From positions 1 to 45,543 of the forward strand of contig JAKISI010000024.1 of the NCBI GenBank assembly GCA_021648685.1: 45,543 bases of DNA, given 5' to 3'. The translations under genes were made by a program, and so were the position numbers. Origin of the DNA: Candidatus Polarisedimenticolaceae bacterium. GTDB taxonomy: Bacteria > Pseudomonadota > Gammaproteobacteria > Chromatiales > Chromatiaceae. Positions 16,232-24,892 of this stretch are shown one piece after another. How positions within the stretch are numbered: position 1 is the first letter of the stretch; every line of letters starts with the position of its first letter. A model generated the notes under the pieces. It worked only from the letters and a program-made list of their open reading frames with translations, was not told the DNA's origin and searched no databases.

Positions 16232-18049
16232 ATGATGGAAAACTTCAAGCCAGGCAGTCTGGTGCGCTATAAAACACATCCGGCCCGGGTTCTCAGCGTT
16301 GCCGATAAAATCGAGATTGAGCTGGAGGGTGGAAAATCGAAGCGCGTTCGCCCCAAGGATATTCTGTTGCTGCACCCAGGGCCGATGGCCGGGCTCTCTG
16401 AGTTAACACCCTGTGAGGGTGAGGTGATGGAGGCCTGGGAACTGCTGGCAGAGGGTGAGACGGATCTGCCTGAGCTGGCCGAGCTGATCTTCGATGAATT
16501 TACCCCGGCAACGGCATGGGCCAGCTGGCAGCTGCTCGCCGATGGCCTCTACTTTGAAGGGGAGCCGGCCGCTATTCGTGCGCGTTCAGCCGGGCAGGTC
16601 GAAGCGGATCAAAAAGAGCGCCGGGAGAAGGCGGCAGCACAGCACGAGTGGTCTGAATTTCTAGCTCGCCTGAAGGCAGCCAGGATTATCCCGCAAGACC
16701 ACCGCCATCTGCACGATGTGGAGCGGCTTGCGCTCAAGCAGAGCAAAAGCAGCCGCATCCTGCAACTGCTTGAGCGGCAGCAGACCCCGGAAAATGCCCA
16801 CCGGCTGCTGGTCAGTCTGGGCTACTGGGAGGCCACATTCAACCCGCACCCGCAGCGCCTGAATCAGCCGCTCTTGCCCCCGGAGGTTGCAGTTCCGGCA
16901 CTGCCGGATGAGGAGCGGGTCGATATGACCCACCTCCCGGCCTTTGCCATCGATGATGAAGGCAATCAGGATCCTGATGACGCCATCAGCCTGGAGGGTG
17001 ATCGGATCTGGGTGCATATTGCAGATGTAGCGGCGCTGGTGGCCCCGGATGCCCCTTTGGATCAGGAGGCGCGGGCGCGATCTGCCAACCTCTACCTGCC
17101 CGAGACTACGGTGCAGATGCTGCCATGGGCGGTCACCGAGCAGCTGGGACTGGGGCTGGCCGAGACCTCACCCGCACTCTCCTTCGGCTTCCGGTTGACG
17201 GATGCTGCCGAGCTGACCGATATTCAAGTGGTACGCAGCTGGGTGCAGGTGAAGCGCCTTAGCTATGCCCAGGCCGATGAGCAGTTGCAGACTGCCCCCT
17301 TTGATCAGTTGCAGCGGCTGACGCAACGCTATCGTGCAAGGCGTCATGTGGCTGGCGCACTGCAACTGGATCTGCCGGAGGTGCAGGTGCGGGTTGTCGA
17401 TGGTGAGGTAGTGATTGAGCCGCTGGCCAGAGTGGATAGCCGTGATATGGTCACCGATGCCATGCTGATGGCTGGTGAGGCGGCGGCGCGTTTTGCCAAA
17501 GAGCATGAGATCCCCATCCCGTTTGCCATCCAGGCTGCCTCTGAAATCACCGCGCCACCTAACGGACTGGCGGCGATGCACGCCTGCCGCCGCTCACTAA
17601 GACCCAGTCAAACGGTCTGCCGTCCGGATGCCCATGCGGGCTTGGGGCTGGAGCTCTATTGTCGCGCCACCAGCCCGCTTCGGCGATATGCCGACCTCGT
17701 TGTACATCAGCAACTGGCAGCGCACATCTCCGGCCGAGAGCCACTGCCATTGAAAAAGGTTACAGAACGCATCGGTGCAGCTTCTGCGGCTACCGGCAGC
17801 GTGCGCAAGGCGGAGCGTTTTTCCAACCTGCACTGGAAGCTGATCCACCTTAAACGTAATCCAAAATGGCAGGGTGAAGGGATGGTGGTAGAGATGCAGG
17901 ATCGACGCGCTACCATTATTATCCCGTCATTGGCAATGGAGACCAAGCTGCGGCTGCCCAAGCCAGTCGCACTGGACAGCTCTTTAAATCTTGAGCTGAG
18001 TGAGGTGGATCTGCCTGATTTAACCGCCCGTTTTCGTGTTTTTGGGTAG
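16232..18049 (+). CDS. RNase II/RNB-family 3'-5' exoribonuclease
   Basis: 605 residues. The RNB catalytic domain starts about residue 235 with FAIDDEGNQDPDDAISL, which holds the aspartates that bind the two catalytic metals (compare IDxxxTRDxDDA in RNase II), then VHIADVAALV and ARSANLYLPETTVQMLP. The lower RNB part has SPLRRYADLVVHQQLAAHI. A short S1-like end follows (GEGMVVEMQDRRATIIIPS). It degrades single-stranded RNA from the 3' end. It is a little shorter than E. coli RNase II (644) and not RNase R, which has extra N- and C-terminal domains; whether to call it rnb is uncertain. Two ATGs in a row at 16232 and 16235; ribosome binding site poor. Confidence 0.92.
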   Translation: MMENFKPGSLVRYKTHPARVLSVADKIEIELEGGKSKRVRPKDILLLHPGPMAGLSELTPCEGEVMEAWELLAEGETDLPELAELIFDEFTPATAWASWQLLADGLYFEGEPAAIRARSAGQVEADQKERREKAAAQHEWSEFLARLKAARIIPQDHRHLHDVERLALKQSKSSRILQLLERQQTPENAHRLLVSLGYWEATFNPHPQRLNQPLLPPEVAVPALPDEERVDMTHLPAFAIDDEGNQDPDDAISLEGDRIWVHIADVAALVAPDAPLDQEARARSANLYLPETTVQMLPWAVTEQLGLGLAETSPALSFGFRLTDAAELTDIQVVRSWVQVKRLSYAQADEQLQTAPFDQLQRLTQRYRARRHVAGALQLDLPEVQVRVVDGEVVIEPLARVDSRDMVTDAMLMAGEAAARFAKEHEIPIPFAIQAASEITAPPNGLAAMHACRRSLRPSQTVCRPDAHAGLGLELYCRATSPLRRYADLVVHQQLAAHISGREPLPLKKVTERIGAASAATGSVRKAERFSNLHWKLIHLKRNPKWQGEGMVVEMQDRRATIIIPSLAMETKLRLPKPVALDSSLNLELSEVDLPDLTARFRVFG

Positions 18050-18114
18050 CACTCTGTGGCAGAATGTATATATAGAGTTGGCACGCTGATAACCATTATT
18101 GGAAATGAATTTTT

Positions 18115-18312
18115 ATGTCGCAAAAAAACAGGAGTAAACCGCTTAGCTCCGCCGGCATCCGTGGCCCTGAAGCACATTTTACTGCCTATTGTGATGATGA
18201 GCGCGAGTGCCGAAGCAACTCCGGCGAGGCGTTTGATGAGGCGCTGTTTGATGAGGCCGTCAAGCTGGCCAAGCGGAAGCTGCGCGTACGGATGAGCCGG
18301 AGTGTGAAATGA
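18115..18312 (+). CDS. Small hypothetical protein coupled to the downstream ATPase
   Basis: 65 residues, soluble and charged (DEALFDEAVKLAKRKLRVRM), with an acidic middle and a basic end. I recognise no family. Evidence that it is real: GGAA about 10 bases before the ATG, and its stop overlaps the next start as ATGA (18309-18312), a translational coupling arrangement. It could be a regulator or subunit of the membrane-linked ATPase that follows. The gap before it (18050-18114) has no terminator. Confidence 0.6.
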   Translation: MSQKNRSKPLSSAGIRGPEAHFTAYCDDERECRSNSGEAFDEALFDEAVKLAKRKLRVRMSRSVK

Positions 18313-20126
18313 TTGTTGTCAGCATTTCGGCCGAGAACGTACTCAAATACTCAAGCCTGGAGCTCTCCGATTTTCCCGAAGAGGGGATCATTGCAGTCAG
18401 TGGGCAGAATGAATCTGGCAAAAGCTCCATCGGTGAGACCATCTGTTTTGCCCTGTTTGGCCGCACCTACTCCTTTGGCCCGGACACGCCGGAGAAGATT
18501 ATCTGCTGGGGGCAGAGGCGCTGCACAGCTGATCTTGTCTTTGCCGTTGCCGATGGTAGCCAGTATCAGATCAGCCGATTTCTGGATAACAGCGGGCATC
18601 ACAGCGCCCGCCTGTGCCGGGTTGATGAACCTGAGAATCCCATCGCATCCGGGGTGCAGGCGGTGGGCGCTGCCATGCAGCAGCTGCTGGGGTATGACTA
18701 TGATGAGTTTATCGAGTCGTTCTACCTTGCCCAGCGAGAGATAACCACACCGCACAGAAACAGTCAGGCAGTAAAGACCATGGCGGGTTTGACCACATTT
18801 GAGAGGGTCACCAGTGATGTGCAGCGAGAGATCACAGAGGAGCAGGCAGAGATTGAAGAGGCAGAGGCTGAGATTGTCGCCATCAATGCCAGACTGGAGG
18901 AGCTGAATGTAGAGGAGGGCTATTTTCAGGGGCTTGAGGCAGAACACAAAGCGCTGGTTCAAGAGCAAAAAGAGACCGACCAGCTGGTGCTGGCGCTGGG
19001 TATGGCTGCTACCGCCTATGAAGAGAATGTCCCCCGCCTGGAGGCGGCCTACCGTGGGCGCCGTTCAATCGGCATTTTATGCCTGCTGCTCACCCTGGGG
19101 CTGCTACTCTCAAGCTACTTTGCCATCACCTCGGATGATGAGGGCTTTATGTGGGAGCAGCTTTGTGTCTTTTCTGCACTCAGTCTGATTGTTGCAGTGG
19201 GTGGCCTGCTGATTATGAAAAGCCGGATTGAAGGGCTGAGCGAAGCGCCGGTCAATCTGGCAAGAAGGCTGATGACCCTGCAAATGGGCAGCACAGCGCT
19301 GCCGGAGTGCTCTTCAAGCCGCAGCACTGATAGAGAAAAAATGGCAGATTCCGGGGGTGGCTCGTTCAAAGAGAGGAGTGAGTTTACCGGGATCTATGCC
19401 GCTATTGCTGAGTATGCCGCAGAGCCGGATGAGGCGCGCGAGCTGGTAGACCAGGAGCTCTACCAGCTGCATGAGCAGAGCCAGATCCGATGTGACAAGA
19501 TCGAACGACTGAGTGAGGCCATCAGTAAAGAGCAGGTGCGTGTGATACAGGCCAATGAGCTGATTCAGTCACGCAAAACCGAACAGCAGAAGATTGTGGA
19601 GCACCGGCATCAGATTGCAGTAAAGACCCTGGCGGTAGAGCTGCTGATCGGTGCAGAGACAACGTTGTCGCAACGATTCAACCGGGATCTGCGCGAGCTG
19701 GTGGGGCATACGCTTCCGCTGTTTACCTCGGGTCGCTATGAGCATCTGAAGATTGATGAAGAGTTGAATGTGCAGGTCTTCTCGAATCAAAAGCGTGATT
19801 TCACCGCGCTGGATGAGGTCTCCAGCGGCACCCAGCGGCAGATTATGCTGGCCGTCCGGTTGGCGCTCTCACAAAAACTGGTTGATAGCGCCATGACCGG
19901 ACGGCAATTTATATTCCTGGATGAACCCTTCGCCTTCTTTGATGCGGAGCGCACCCTGAGCACACTGGCTGTGCTGCCGCAGCTGAGTGATGAGATTACC
20001 CAGATCTGGCTGATTGCGCAGGATTTCCCCGCAGGGAGCCAGCTGGACAGACACATCGAGTGCGCTCGCGAATATGTCAGCCTCTCTGCTGCAACCATGA
20101 TCCCAAATGAGTCGGCTGAAGCGTAG
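18309..20126 (+). CDS. Rad50/YhaN-like coiled-coil ATPase with two central membrane helices
   Basis: 605 residues. The N-terminal half of an ABC/SMC-type head has Walker A GQNESGKSS at 32-40. A coiled coil runs about 165-245 (TEEQAEIEEAEAEIVAINAR). Two hydrophobic helices at 253-272 and 285-303 sit where Rad50 has its zinc hook. A second coiled region about 380-435 leads back to the C-terminal half: signature SSGTQRQIMLAV at 505, Walker B FIFLDEP at 534-540, D-loop FFDAER. B. subtilis YhaN has a similar membrane hairpin and is paired with an SbcD-like nuclease; no nuclease gene is near here. Likely a DNA- or membrane-tethering ATPase of unknown role. ATGA-coupled to the small ORF upstream. 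Confidence 0.85.
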   Translation: MIVVSISAENVLKYSSLELSDFPEEGIIAVSGQNESGKSSIGETICFALFGRTYSFGPDTPEKIICWGQRRCTADLVFAVADGSQYQISRFLDNSGHHSARLCRVDEPENPIASGVQAVGAAMQQLLGYDYDEFIESFYLAQREITTPHRNSQAVKTMAGLTTFERVTSDVQREITEEQAEIEEAEAEIVAINARLEELNVEEGYFQGLEAEHKALVQEQKETDQLVLALGMAATAYEENVPRLEAAYRGRRSIGILCLLLTLGLLLSSYFAITSDDEGFMWEQLCVFSALSLIVAVGGLLIMKSRIEGLSEAPVNLARRLMTLQMGSTALPECSSSRSTDREKMADSGGGSFKERSEFTGIYAAIAEYAAEPDEARELVDQELYQLHEQSQIRCDKIERLSEAISKEQVRVIQANELIQSRKTEQQKIVEHRHQIAVKTLAVELLIGAETTLSQRFNRDLRELVGHTLPLFTSGRYEHLKIDEELNVQVFSNQKRDFTALDEVSSGTQRQIMLAVRLALSQKLVDSAMTGRQFIFLDEPFAFFDAERTLSTLAVLPQLSDEITQIWLIAQDFPAGSQLDRHIECAREYVSLSAATMIPNESAEA

Positions 20127-20165
20127 TGAGGGCGGCCCCTGCACAGCGGGCTTGGCGGCCCTGAC

Positions 20166-20360
20166 ATGAAGAGAGAGAAAAACCTTGCTGCCTGTGGATT
20201 CTGCCGCTTCATGCGGGCACTCGCCTTTAGTGCGGTGGGGGCAGCTGTGCTCGGGTTGAGTGCCAAAGGGCTGGGCGCCGATCAGCAGACCATTATCATC
20301 AGTGCGCTGGTTGGCTCTGTTGGATTGGTGGGTTGGATCAACCGCAAGCGTGACCGATAG
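20166..20360 (+). CDS. Small two-helix membrane protein, unknown
   Basis: 64 residues. Basic N terminus with two cysteines (KREKNLAACGFCRFMR), a first hydrophobic segment (ALAFSAVGAAVLGLSA), a short loop, a second one (TIIISALVGSVGLVGWI) and a basic end (NRKRDR). Both termini are positive, fitting a hairpin in the inner membrane. No family recognised. It lies 39 bp after the ATPase gene on the same strand, so it may belong to that operon, which would suit an ATPase that itself carries membrane helices. Confidence 0.5.
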   Translation: MKREKNLAACGFCRFMRALAFSAVGAAVLGLSAKGLGADQQTIIISALVGSVGLVGWINRKRDR

Positions 20361-20382
20361 CCTGTTCAATCTGCAATGATCA

Positions 20383-20401
20383 CAGGGAGATTGCCTCCCT
20401 G
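20383..20401. terminator. Hairpin between converging genes
   Basis: CAGGGAG and CTCCCTG form a perfect 7-bp stem with a 5-base loop between the ends of the small membrane protein and mobA. No U-run on either strand, so if it terminates, it does so weakly or in both directions. Confidence 0.4.
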
Positions 20402-20402
20402 C

Positions 20403-21044
20403 CTATCCAGAATTTACCGAAGTGGCGGGATGTGTTGGGTCGAGCAAATCTGCTTCGGCTCTCTTCAGCTCGGCAGGTGAATTTACATTGAAAAACAGCT
20501 CGGGCTGATCAGAGAAATCGGTCAGGGCAGGGTTCTGCTGCTTTACCCAGAAGCCCAGCCGCCGCTCACCGGATTCAAGATAGCTCAGGATGGATGGCAG
20601 CAGTTTTCGGTGCATCAGGATAAACACCGGTTGCAGGCGTTCACCATCATGGGCGGCGCTAAGGCTGGTGCCCTCTCTCTCCAGCTGGGTAAACAGCCGT
20701 GAGGCCAGATCGGCTGGCACCCATGGCCCATCACAGGGTGTGCTGAGTATATATTCACTCTCACAGGCCTGGATGGCTGCGGCCATGCCGGCCAGCGGCC
20801 CAGCATATCCCGTTATCTGATCTGTGATGACGGCGTGCCCCAAGCGACCGTAACGCTCCAGGTTACGGTTGGCATTGATCAAAATCTCATCCACCTGTGG
20901 CGACAGCTTTTCAATGACATACTCAATCATGGCACGGTGGTTGATCAACAGCAGCCCTTTGTCATGGCCGCCCATTCGACGGGACTGCCCGCCAGCGAGT
21001 ATGACGCCGGTAATGGATCGGTTTCTTGGTTGCAAGGGGGCCAC
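20403..21044 (-). CDS. mobA: Molybdenum cofactor guanylyltransferase
   Basis: 213 residues. It transfers GMP from GTP to molybdopterin-Mo to make the bis-MGD cofactor used by DMSO-reductase family enzymes such as nitrate reductase. The nucleotide-binding N terminus is clear: GVILAGGQSRRMGGHDKG, then TPCDGPWVPADLASRLF with the metal-binding aspartate. Length is normal for MobA. Start is GTG at 21044; no in-frame ATG lies before the GGQSRRMGG motif. It stands apart from other molybdenum genes, but fits an organism that also carries nnrS. Confidence 0.93.
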   Translation of the reverse strand: MAPLQPRNRSITGVILAGGQSRRMGGHDKGLLLINHRAMIEYVIEKLSPQVDEILINANRNLERYGRLGHAVITDQITGYAGPLAGMAAAIQACESEYILSTPCDGPWVPADLASRLFTQLEREGTSLSAAHDGERLQPVFILMHRKLLPSILSYLESGERRLGFWVKQQNPALTDFSDQPELFFNVNSPAELKRAEADLLDPTHPATSVNSG

Positions 21045-21259
21045 CTAATGGATCGAGGTGGAAGGGCAGAGTGACAGCTTCATATAACCTTGTAAAAACA
21101 GCGGGTTAAATGTGGTGCAAAATAAATTAGCCATTGGCTTCTCTTCTGTTGGGTTCATCACAAACCATTGCGGCAACAAGAGTAATAATTATCACAGCAG
21201 TGGTGAGAATGTTGAATTATTTGCATAGAAATAAACCATACTTAGTAGGGAATTAAAAT

Positions 21260-21315
21260 CGCCAATCGTATTGGCGGCCTGTTTCTGCTTAACCCGGATG
21301 TGGATCATCCGGGTT
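21260..21315 (+). promoter_or_regulatory. Two tandem hairpins in the rpfF leader
   Basis: Hairpin one: CGCCAAT-CGT-ATTGGCG (21260-21276), preceded by AAAAT and followed by GCCTGTTTCTGCTT, terminator-like. Hairpin two: AACCCGGATG-TGGAT-CATCCGGGTT (21291-21315), a perfect 10-bp stem ending 35 bases before the rpfF ATG. mobA reads the other way, so these are not the end of a plus-strand gene and most likely lie in the rpfF 5' UTR. The remaining gap 21045-21259 shows only a weak promoter-like pair (TTGAAT 21212, CATACT 21237). Confidence 0.5.
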
Positions 21316-21350
21316 TGCTTGATTATCTAACCGAAGCAAGGGGAAAGACA

Positions 21351-22253
21351 ATGAGAATGTTTTCTGTAGAGCAAGATTTCCAACCTCATTTTGAGCATCT
21401 GGAGATCCGTTATGAACCCGAGATTCAAGCTGTTTGGATTCAGTTTAAATTCCCCGGACGGCCCTGTATGAGCTGTGAGCTGCTGGCGGAGATCGCCGTT
21501 GCACAGAGATCAATTGCTCAGACTGCCGAGCGAGGCTATGAGAAGGGTGATAAAAACAGGTTGATGTTTCAGGTGCTGGGTTCAACGGATCCGGAAGTGT
21601 TCAGTCTGGGTGGCGATCTGGCTCATTTCATCAAGCTGATCAAGGCCGGAGATCGTGACTCCCTGTTTCAATATGCCAAGGCTTGTATTGATGTGCTCTA
21701 CCCAACGAGCACCAGCTATGGCCTGCCTTTTACCACCATCTCACTAGTGCAGGGAGAGACGCTGGGTGGTGGTTTTGAGGCAGCGTTGTCAAGCAATACC
21801 CTTATTGCGGAACAGGGGGCAACCTTCGGCTTCCCAGAGACAGTATTCGGGCTTTTCCCTGGCATGGGTGCCTTTAGCTTTCTGGCCCGGAGAATAGCTC
21901 CTGCACTGGCAAAGCGCATCATAACCAGCGGCAAAGTCTATAAGGCTGAAGAGCTGTATGAGATGGGTGTGGTTGATATGCTGGCACCCAATGGGAAGGG
22001 TCGTGAAACGGTACGTGAATATATTGAGCATCAACAGAGCAGAAGTTTAGGCTTTCACTGTCTGGATCAGGTTGCAGACCAGTTCAACCCGCTGACATAC
22101 AAAGAGTTGATGGATGTCACCACGCTTTGGGTAGATGCTGCGATGCAGTTGACGCATAAAAACATGCGGCTTATGGAGTACCTGGTCAAGGCGCAAGATC
22201 GACGCTGGAACAGTAAAATGGTTAATGAGCCGCGTCTTGCTGCTGCACACTAA
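21351..22253 (+). CDS. rpfF: RpfF-like DSF synthase (crotonase family)
   Basis: 300 residues from ATG 21351, chosen for the AGGGG about 7 bases upstream; the GTG at 21300 lies inside a hairpin. Crotonase-fold enzyme that makes cis-2-unsaturated fatty acid signals by dehydrating 3-hydroxyacyl-ACP and then releasing the acid. Similarity to Xanthomonas RpfF runs the full length: FSLGGDLAHFIKLI, LVQGETLGGGFEAALS, PETVFGLFPGMGAFSF, LWVDAAMQL, LVKAQDRR. The two catalytic glutamates fall at 143 (GGFEAAL) and 163 (FPETVF), almost the positions of E141 and E161 in RpfF. Converges with the rpfC-like gene, their ends overlapping by 4 bp. No rpfB-type acyl-CoA ligase is in the window. Confidence 0.92.
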   Translation: MRMFSVEQDFQPHFEHLEIRYEPEIQAVWIQFKFPGRPCMSCELLAEIAVAQRSIAQTAERGYEKGDKNRLMFQVLGSTDPEVFSLGGDLAHFIKLIKAGDRDSLFQYAKACIDVLYPTSTSYGLPFTTISLVQGETLGGGFEAALSSNTLIAEQGATFGFPETVFGLFPGMGAFSFLARRIAPALAKRIITSGKVYKAEELYEMGVVDMLAPNGKGRETVREYIEHQQSRSLGFHCLDQVADQFNPLTYKELMDVTTLWVDAAMQLTHKNMRLMEYLVKAQDRRWNSKMVNEPRLAAAH

Positions 22254-24772
22254 TCAGCAACCGCCTGCTGTTTGGCCAACTCAGAATTCAGGGCAGAGAG
22301 AGCGAGATCAAATGATGATTTGATCTCGGCATAGCTCTGCCTGCCAAATTCAGGTATCTGCTCTGGAGGGAGGTTGTCAGCCTTTGCAGCAGCCTTTTCC
22401 AAATCAGAGAGCCCAAGATTTGCGGCAGAGCCGCGTAGCGCATGCGCCAGCTCCTGAAAATGCAGATAGTCACGGCTGTTCAATGCCTCGTGCATGCTCT
22501 CTAGCAGCTGTCTGCTGTCGGCGGAAAAGTTGGTGCATAAGCGTTGCAGAAAATCATCACCACTGCCGAGAGCTATGACCTCTTTAAGCACAGAGTAATC
22601 AATGCCTTTGTGCGTCGTTGAGTCTGCTGAGAAAGCAGCAGGGTCTTGGTGGGGAGTGGTTGCGGCAGGGTGAGTCTGAGCTGCTTTGGATATAGCCTCA
22701 AGGAGGCGCGCAGAGGAGATGGGTTTGGTCAGAAAATATTTGATCCCAACCTCTTCGCATGCTTTTCGGGCTTCGATGGTTGCGTTGGCCGTCAACATGA
22801 TGAAGGGTATAGGCTCTTCACTGGCATGTGCAAAACGGTGCATTTTAAAGGTCTCTATACCGGTTGTTCCTGGCATGTTCATATCGACAACAACTACATC
22901 AAACATCTCTTCTTCCATGGCATCCAATGCGGCTAATCCATCATCCACCAGTTTGAAGTTATGCCCCGCTCGCTCCAGAATGCGGCCTATCACCATCTGG
23001 TTGGTGCTGTTGTCTTCAGCAATGAGAATGTTTAATGGTTTTTGCAGGGTGTGGTTTCGGGTTATATGCTGTGCCAGGCTGATAATGCCTTCATCTTCAT
23101 AATGCCCGGAGTGTGAGGCATGCAGTGCATTGAAAAGCAGGGCCGTATTCAGAGGCTCTGATAACGTATAGATGTCGCCTGTTGCGGTATCCAGTGCAGG
23201 GACAGCCTGCCCTTCGGCCTGGACAATAAGCACCGTGATCTCATGCAGTGACAGCTCGGTGTAGAGTGATTGCAGCAGCTGCTGAATATTGGCATCAACG
23301 GGCACTCGGTCGAGGATCAGCACCTCATAGGGAGAGTGGCGGCCAGCCTCATTTATGAGCAGGCGAATGGCATCACGCGCATTGTAAACATCATGGAAGG
23401 CGACGCCCCAGCTATTGAGATGATGGGTGACATCCGTCTCACTTCTGGTTGCATCAGCAAACCTGAGAATACGGCTCTCTTTCAGGCTTTGGGTATCCAG
23501 CTGATAGGCTGTTTTTTCCTGATACTCAAATTCAATATCAAAAAAGAATGTAGTGCCAATGCCTGGGGTGCTCTGTAGCCAGATGCGCCCCCCCATAAGC
23601 TCAACCAGCTGTTTGGCAATTGCGGTTCCCAGACCAGTGCCGCCATACTGCCGGGAGGTAGACTCGTCAGCCTGGGTAAATAGATTGAAGATGTGCTCCT
23701 GTTTTTCATCTGCAATACCGATCCCTGTGTCAGTAATCTCAAACCGGATGAGCACACTCTGATCTTCATCCCGGAGGGTATGACAGCGCAGTTCAATCGT
23801 CCCTTTATTGGTGAATTTAACTGCGTTTCCTACCAGGTTCATCAAGATCTGGCGCAGATGCAGTGGATCACCCTGTAGCTGGTATGGCGTGTCCAGGCCA
23901 ATATGGCTGGTGATCCTCAGCCCCTTGGTCTCTGCCTGATTGGTAAACATGCGTATAGTGGAGTGGATAAGGGCATGCAGATCAAACTGTGTCTTCTCCA
24001 GTATCAGCTTGCCCGCTTCGATCTTTGAGATATCCAGAACATCTTCGATCAGCCGCAACAGCGTCATACTGGAAGCATAGATAGTATCAGCATACTCACG
24101 CTCTTCTGACCCCAGCTTGCAGGTTTTCAGGAGATCACATGTTCCGATAATTCCATTAAGAGGGGTGCGGATTTCATGACTCATCCGGGCTAAAAAATTA
24201 CTTTTGGCGCAATTGGCCTCCTCCGCCTTCTGGCGCTCTTCGGTGAGGCGCCTTATCAGCGTTGCAGCATAGCCTGGAACAACGATGAGTGTAGCCATCA
24301 AGCCGATCGCTAGCCCCTGATGAGTAAGCCAGAATGGATTGATGATAGTGGCTATGCCAAAACCTAAAACAGAGAGCGTTGCAGAAAGATAGAGGTATTT
24401 TTCACCGTAACGGAAGCCATTGCCGAGCGTAACCCAGAGATAAACACCATACCAGGGAATAACAAGTTCACTGGTTATGGCCATTCCATAGCTGAATGCA
24501 GACAGATCAAATACAATTCCAGTAATGCGGCGCCGAACAGAGATGCCGGGGTTGATCAGTATTGCGCCAAAAAGACCAATGGAAAACAATATACTGATGC
24601 TAAGAATTGAGACGCCAGTGATCCAATTGCTTGCATGAACCCAATTTTCAGGTATGGTGGACAAGAAATAGGCGAGTAAGATCAGTAAAATAGCAATTCG
24701 GAGCAGTGCTTGCTCATGCTCCGAATCAGGCCTGTTCTGAGTGCGCCTTAATAGTGTGGTTAAGATAGACAT
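22250..24772 (-). CDS. rpfC: RpfC-like hybrid histidine kinase (sensor-HK-pseudoREC-REC-HPt)
   Basis: 840 residues. About five membrane helices in residues 20-175 form the sensor, as in RpfC. HisKA has MSHEIRTPLNGIIG with phospho-acceptor H199. The HATPase domain has NLVGNAVKF (N box), DTGIGI (G1) and GGTGLGTAIAKQLVELMGG (G2). Residues about 432-555 look like a receiver that has lost its motifs. A proper receiver follows, about 580-700: AEDNSTNQ, phospho-acceptor D630 in VVVDMNMPG, and LTKPI. The HPt at the end has H777 in ELAHALRGSAANLG. This is the RpfC plan plus one extra degenerate receiver. It should sense DSF and pass phosphate to the RpfG-like regulator at 27936. Encoded opposite rpfF. 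Confidence 0.9.
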   Translation of the reverse strand: MSILTTLLRRTQNRPDSEHEQALLRIAILLILLAYFLSTIPENWVHASNWITGVSILSISILFSIGLFGAILINPGISVRRRITGIVFDLSAFSYGMAITSELVIPWYGVYLWVTLGNGFRYGEKYLYLSATLSVLGFGIATIINPFWLTHQGLAIGLMATLIVVPGYAATLIRRLTEERQKAEEANCAKSNFLARMSHEIRTPLNGIIGTCDLLKTCKLGSEEREYADTIYASSMTLLRLIEDVLDISKIEAGKLILEKTQFDLHALIHSTIRMFTNQAETKGLRITSHIGLDTPYQLQGDPLHLRQILMNLVGNAVKFTNKGTIELRCHTLRDEDQSVLIRFEITDTGIGIADEKQEHIFNLFTQADESTSRQYGGTGLGTAIAKQLVELMGGRIWLQSTPGIGTTFFFDIEFEYQEKTAYQLDTQSLKESRILRFADATRSETDVTHHLNSWGVAFHDVYNARDAIRLLINEAGRHSPYEVLILDRVPVDANIQQLLQSLYTELSLHEITVLIVQAEGQAVPALDTATGDIYTLSEPLNTALLFNALHASHSGHYEDEGIISLAQHITRNHTLQKPLNILIAEDNSTNQMVIGRILERAGHNFKLVDDGLAALDAMEEEMFDVVVVDMNMPGTTGIETFKMHRFAHASEEPIPFIMLTANATIEARKACEEVGIKYFLTKPISSARLLEAISKAAQTHPAATTPHQDPAAFSADSTTHKGIDYSVLKEVIALGSGDDFLQRLCTNFSADSRQLLESMHEALNSRDYLHFQELAHALRGSAANLGLSDLEKAAAKADNLPPEQIPEFGRQSYAEIKSSFDLALSALNSELAKQQAVAD

Positions 24773-24825
24773 CAGAGGGCTTGTCCTATGTTGATTTTAG
24801 GTTCACTATCTCAGCACAATGAATA

Positions 24826-24843
24826 CCTGTAATGTTTTACAGG
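24826..24843. promoter_or_regulatory. Inverted repeat in the rpfC/ACP divergent promoter region
   Basis: CCTGTAA (24826-24832) and TTACAGG (24837-24843) are perfect reverse complements with a TGTT spacer. They lie 53 bp before the rpfC-like start and 50 bp before the ACP start in the 120-bp divergent gap. The placement suits an operator acting on both directions; a short hairpin is the alternative. Confidence 0.4.
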
Positions 24844-24892
24844 CAACCCGGGTTTCAGTAGTTAATCAAATATTGAATGTTCAGTTTAGACT

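Noticed and set aside
20130-20165. GGGCGGCCC/GGCGGCCC pair as a terminator after the ATPase gene
   Set aside because: The arms pair poorly and no U-run follows.
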